Source: Ichthyophis bannanicus (Eukaryota > Chordata > Amphibia > Gymnophiona > Ichthyophiidae). Taken from it: a stretch of DNA of 64,000 bases. The first letter of the stretch is position 1. Each line of letters opens with the position of its first letter. Positions 63,992 to 64,000 of this stretch are shown piece by piece. The notes below the pieces were generated by a model. That model made no database searches. It worked only from the letters and a program-made list of their open reading frames with translations, and had not been told where the DNA came from. The stretch spans positions 1,315,419,758 through 1,315,483,757 of the forward strand of contig CM066032.1 in the NCBI GenBank assembly GCA_033557465.1, given 5' to 3'. A program made the translations under genes and the position numbers.

Positions 63992-64000
63992 CGCTATGGT

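Overview
The window is eukaryotic nuclear DNA from a tetrapod with a repeat-rich genome. The only recognisable host gene is one germline immunoglobulin kappa-type V segment at about 50.64-51.28 kb. Almost everything else is transposable elements: CR1- and L2-like LINEs, CORE-SINEs, a DIRS-like retrotransposon, foldback elements, hAT-like and PIF/Harbinger-like DNA transposons, and endogenous retroviruses. The repeat spectrum and the kappa-type V segment fit an amphibian, perhaps a caecilian. A sauropsid is not excluded. No bacterial-style genes, operons or CRISPR arrays are present.

Layout. 0-5.8 kb: LINE fragments, a 40-bp tandem array made from LINE coding sequence, and a 1.26-kb near-perfect palindrome. 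5.8-15.7 kb: minus-strand LINEs interrupted by a solo LTR (6,338-6,886) and by a 5.7-kb terminal-inverted-repeat element, called A here (7,724-13,440). 15.68-47.72 kb: a nest of insertions. Element B (15,676-47,717) sits in a CR1 LINE copy with a TTA duplication. A foldback unit F (about 18,128-45,784) sits in B. Element C (18,342-43,092) sits in one arm of F with a TAA duplication. C holds a HARBI1-like transposase (two exons, D-D-E present) and a divergent three-exon Myb/SANT-like gene. These are the two proteins a Harbinger element needs. C also carries an unrecognised acidic-protein gene, a decayed DIRS element and further repeats. A, B and C share the terminus GGGGYAYGTTTASTAAA and three-base duplications. 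A and C clearly belong to one subfamily, so A looks like a short derivative of C.

48-52.4 kb: LINE tails, a small MITE-like repeat and the V segment, which has a leader exon, intron, V exon and a perfect 12-spacer recombination signal. 52.42-64 kb: a full-length plus-strand endogenous retrovirus (52,778-62,824) with LTRs that read as identical, a GTAG duplication, a tRNA-Gly primer site, and open gag, pol and env. Gag and pol are in one frame, separated by a single UAG followed by a possible pseudoknot. This provirus landed inside the LTR of an older, minus-strand relative whose env runs off the right edge with a frameshift.

The two most notable objects are the roughly 25-kb two-gene Harbinger-like element nested in other elements, and the young, apparently intact gamma-like provirus. 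All boundaries were read by eye. No database search or alignment was run.
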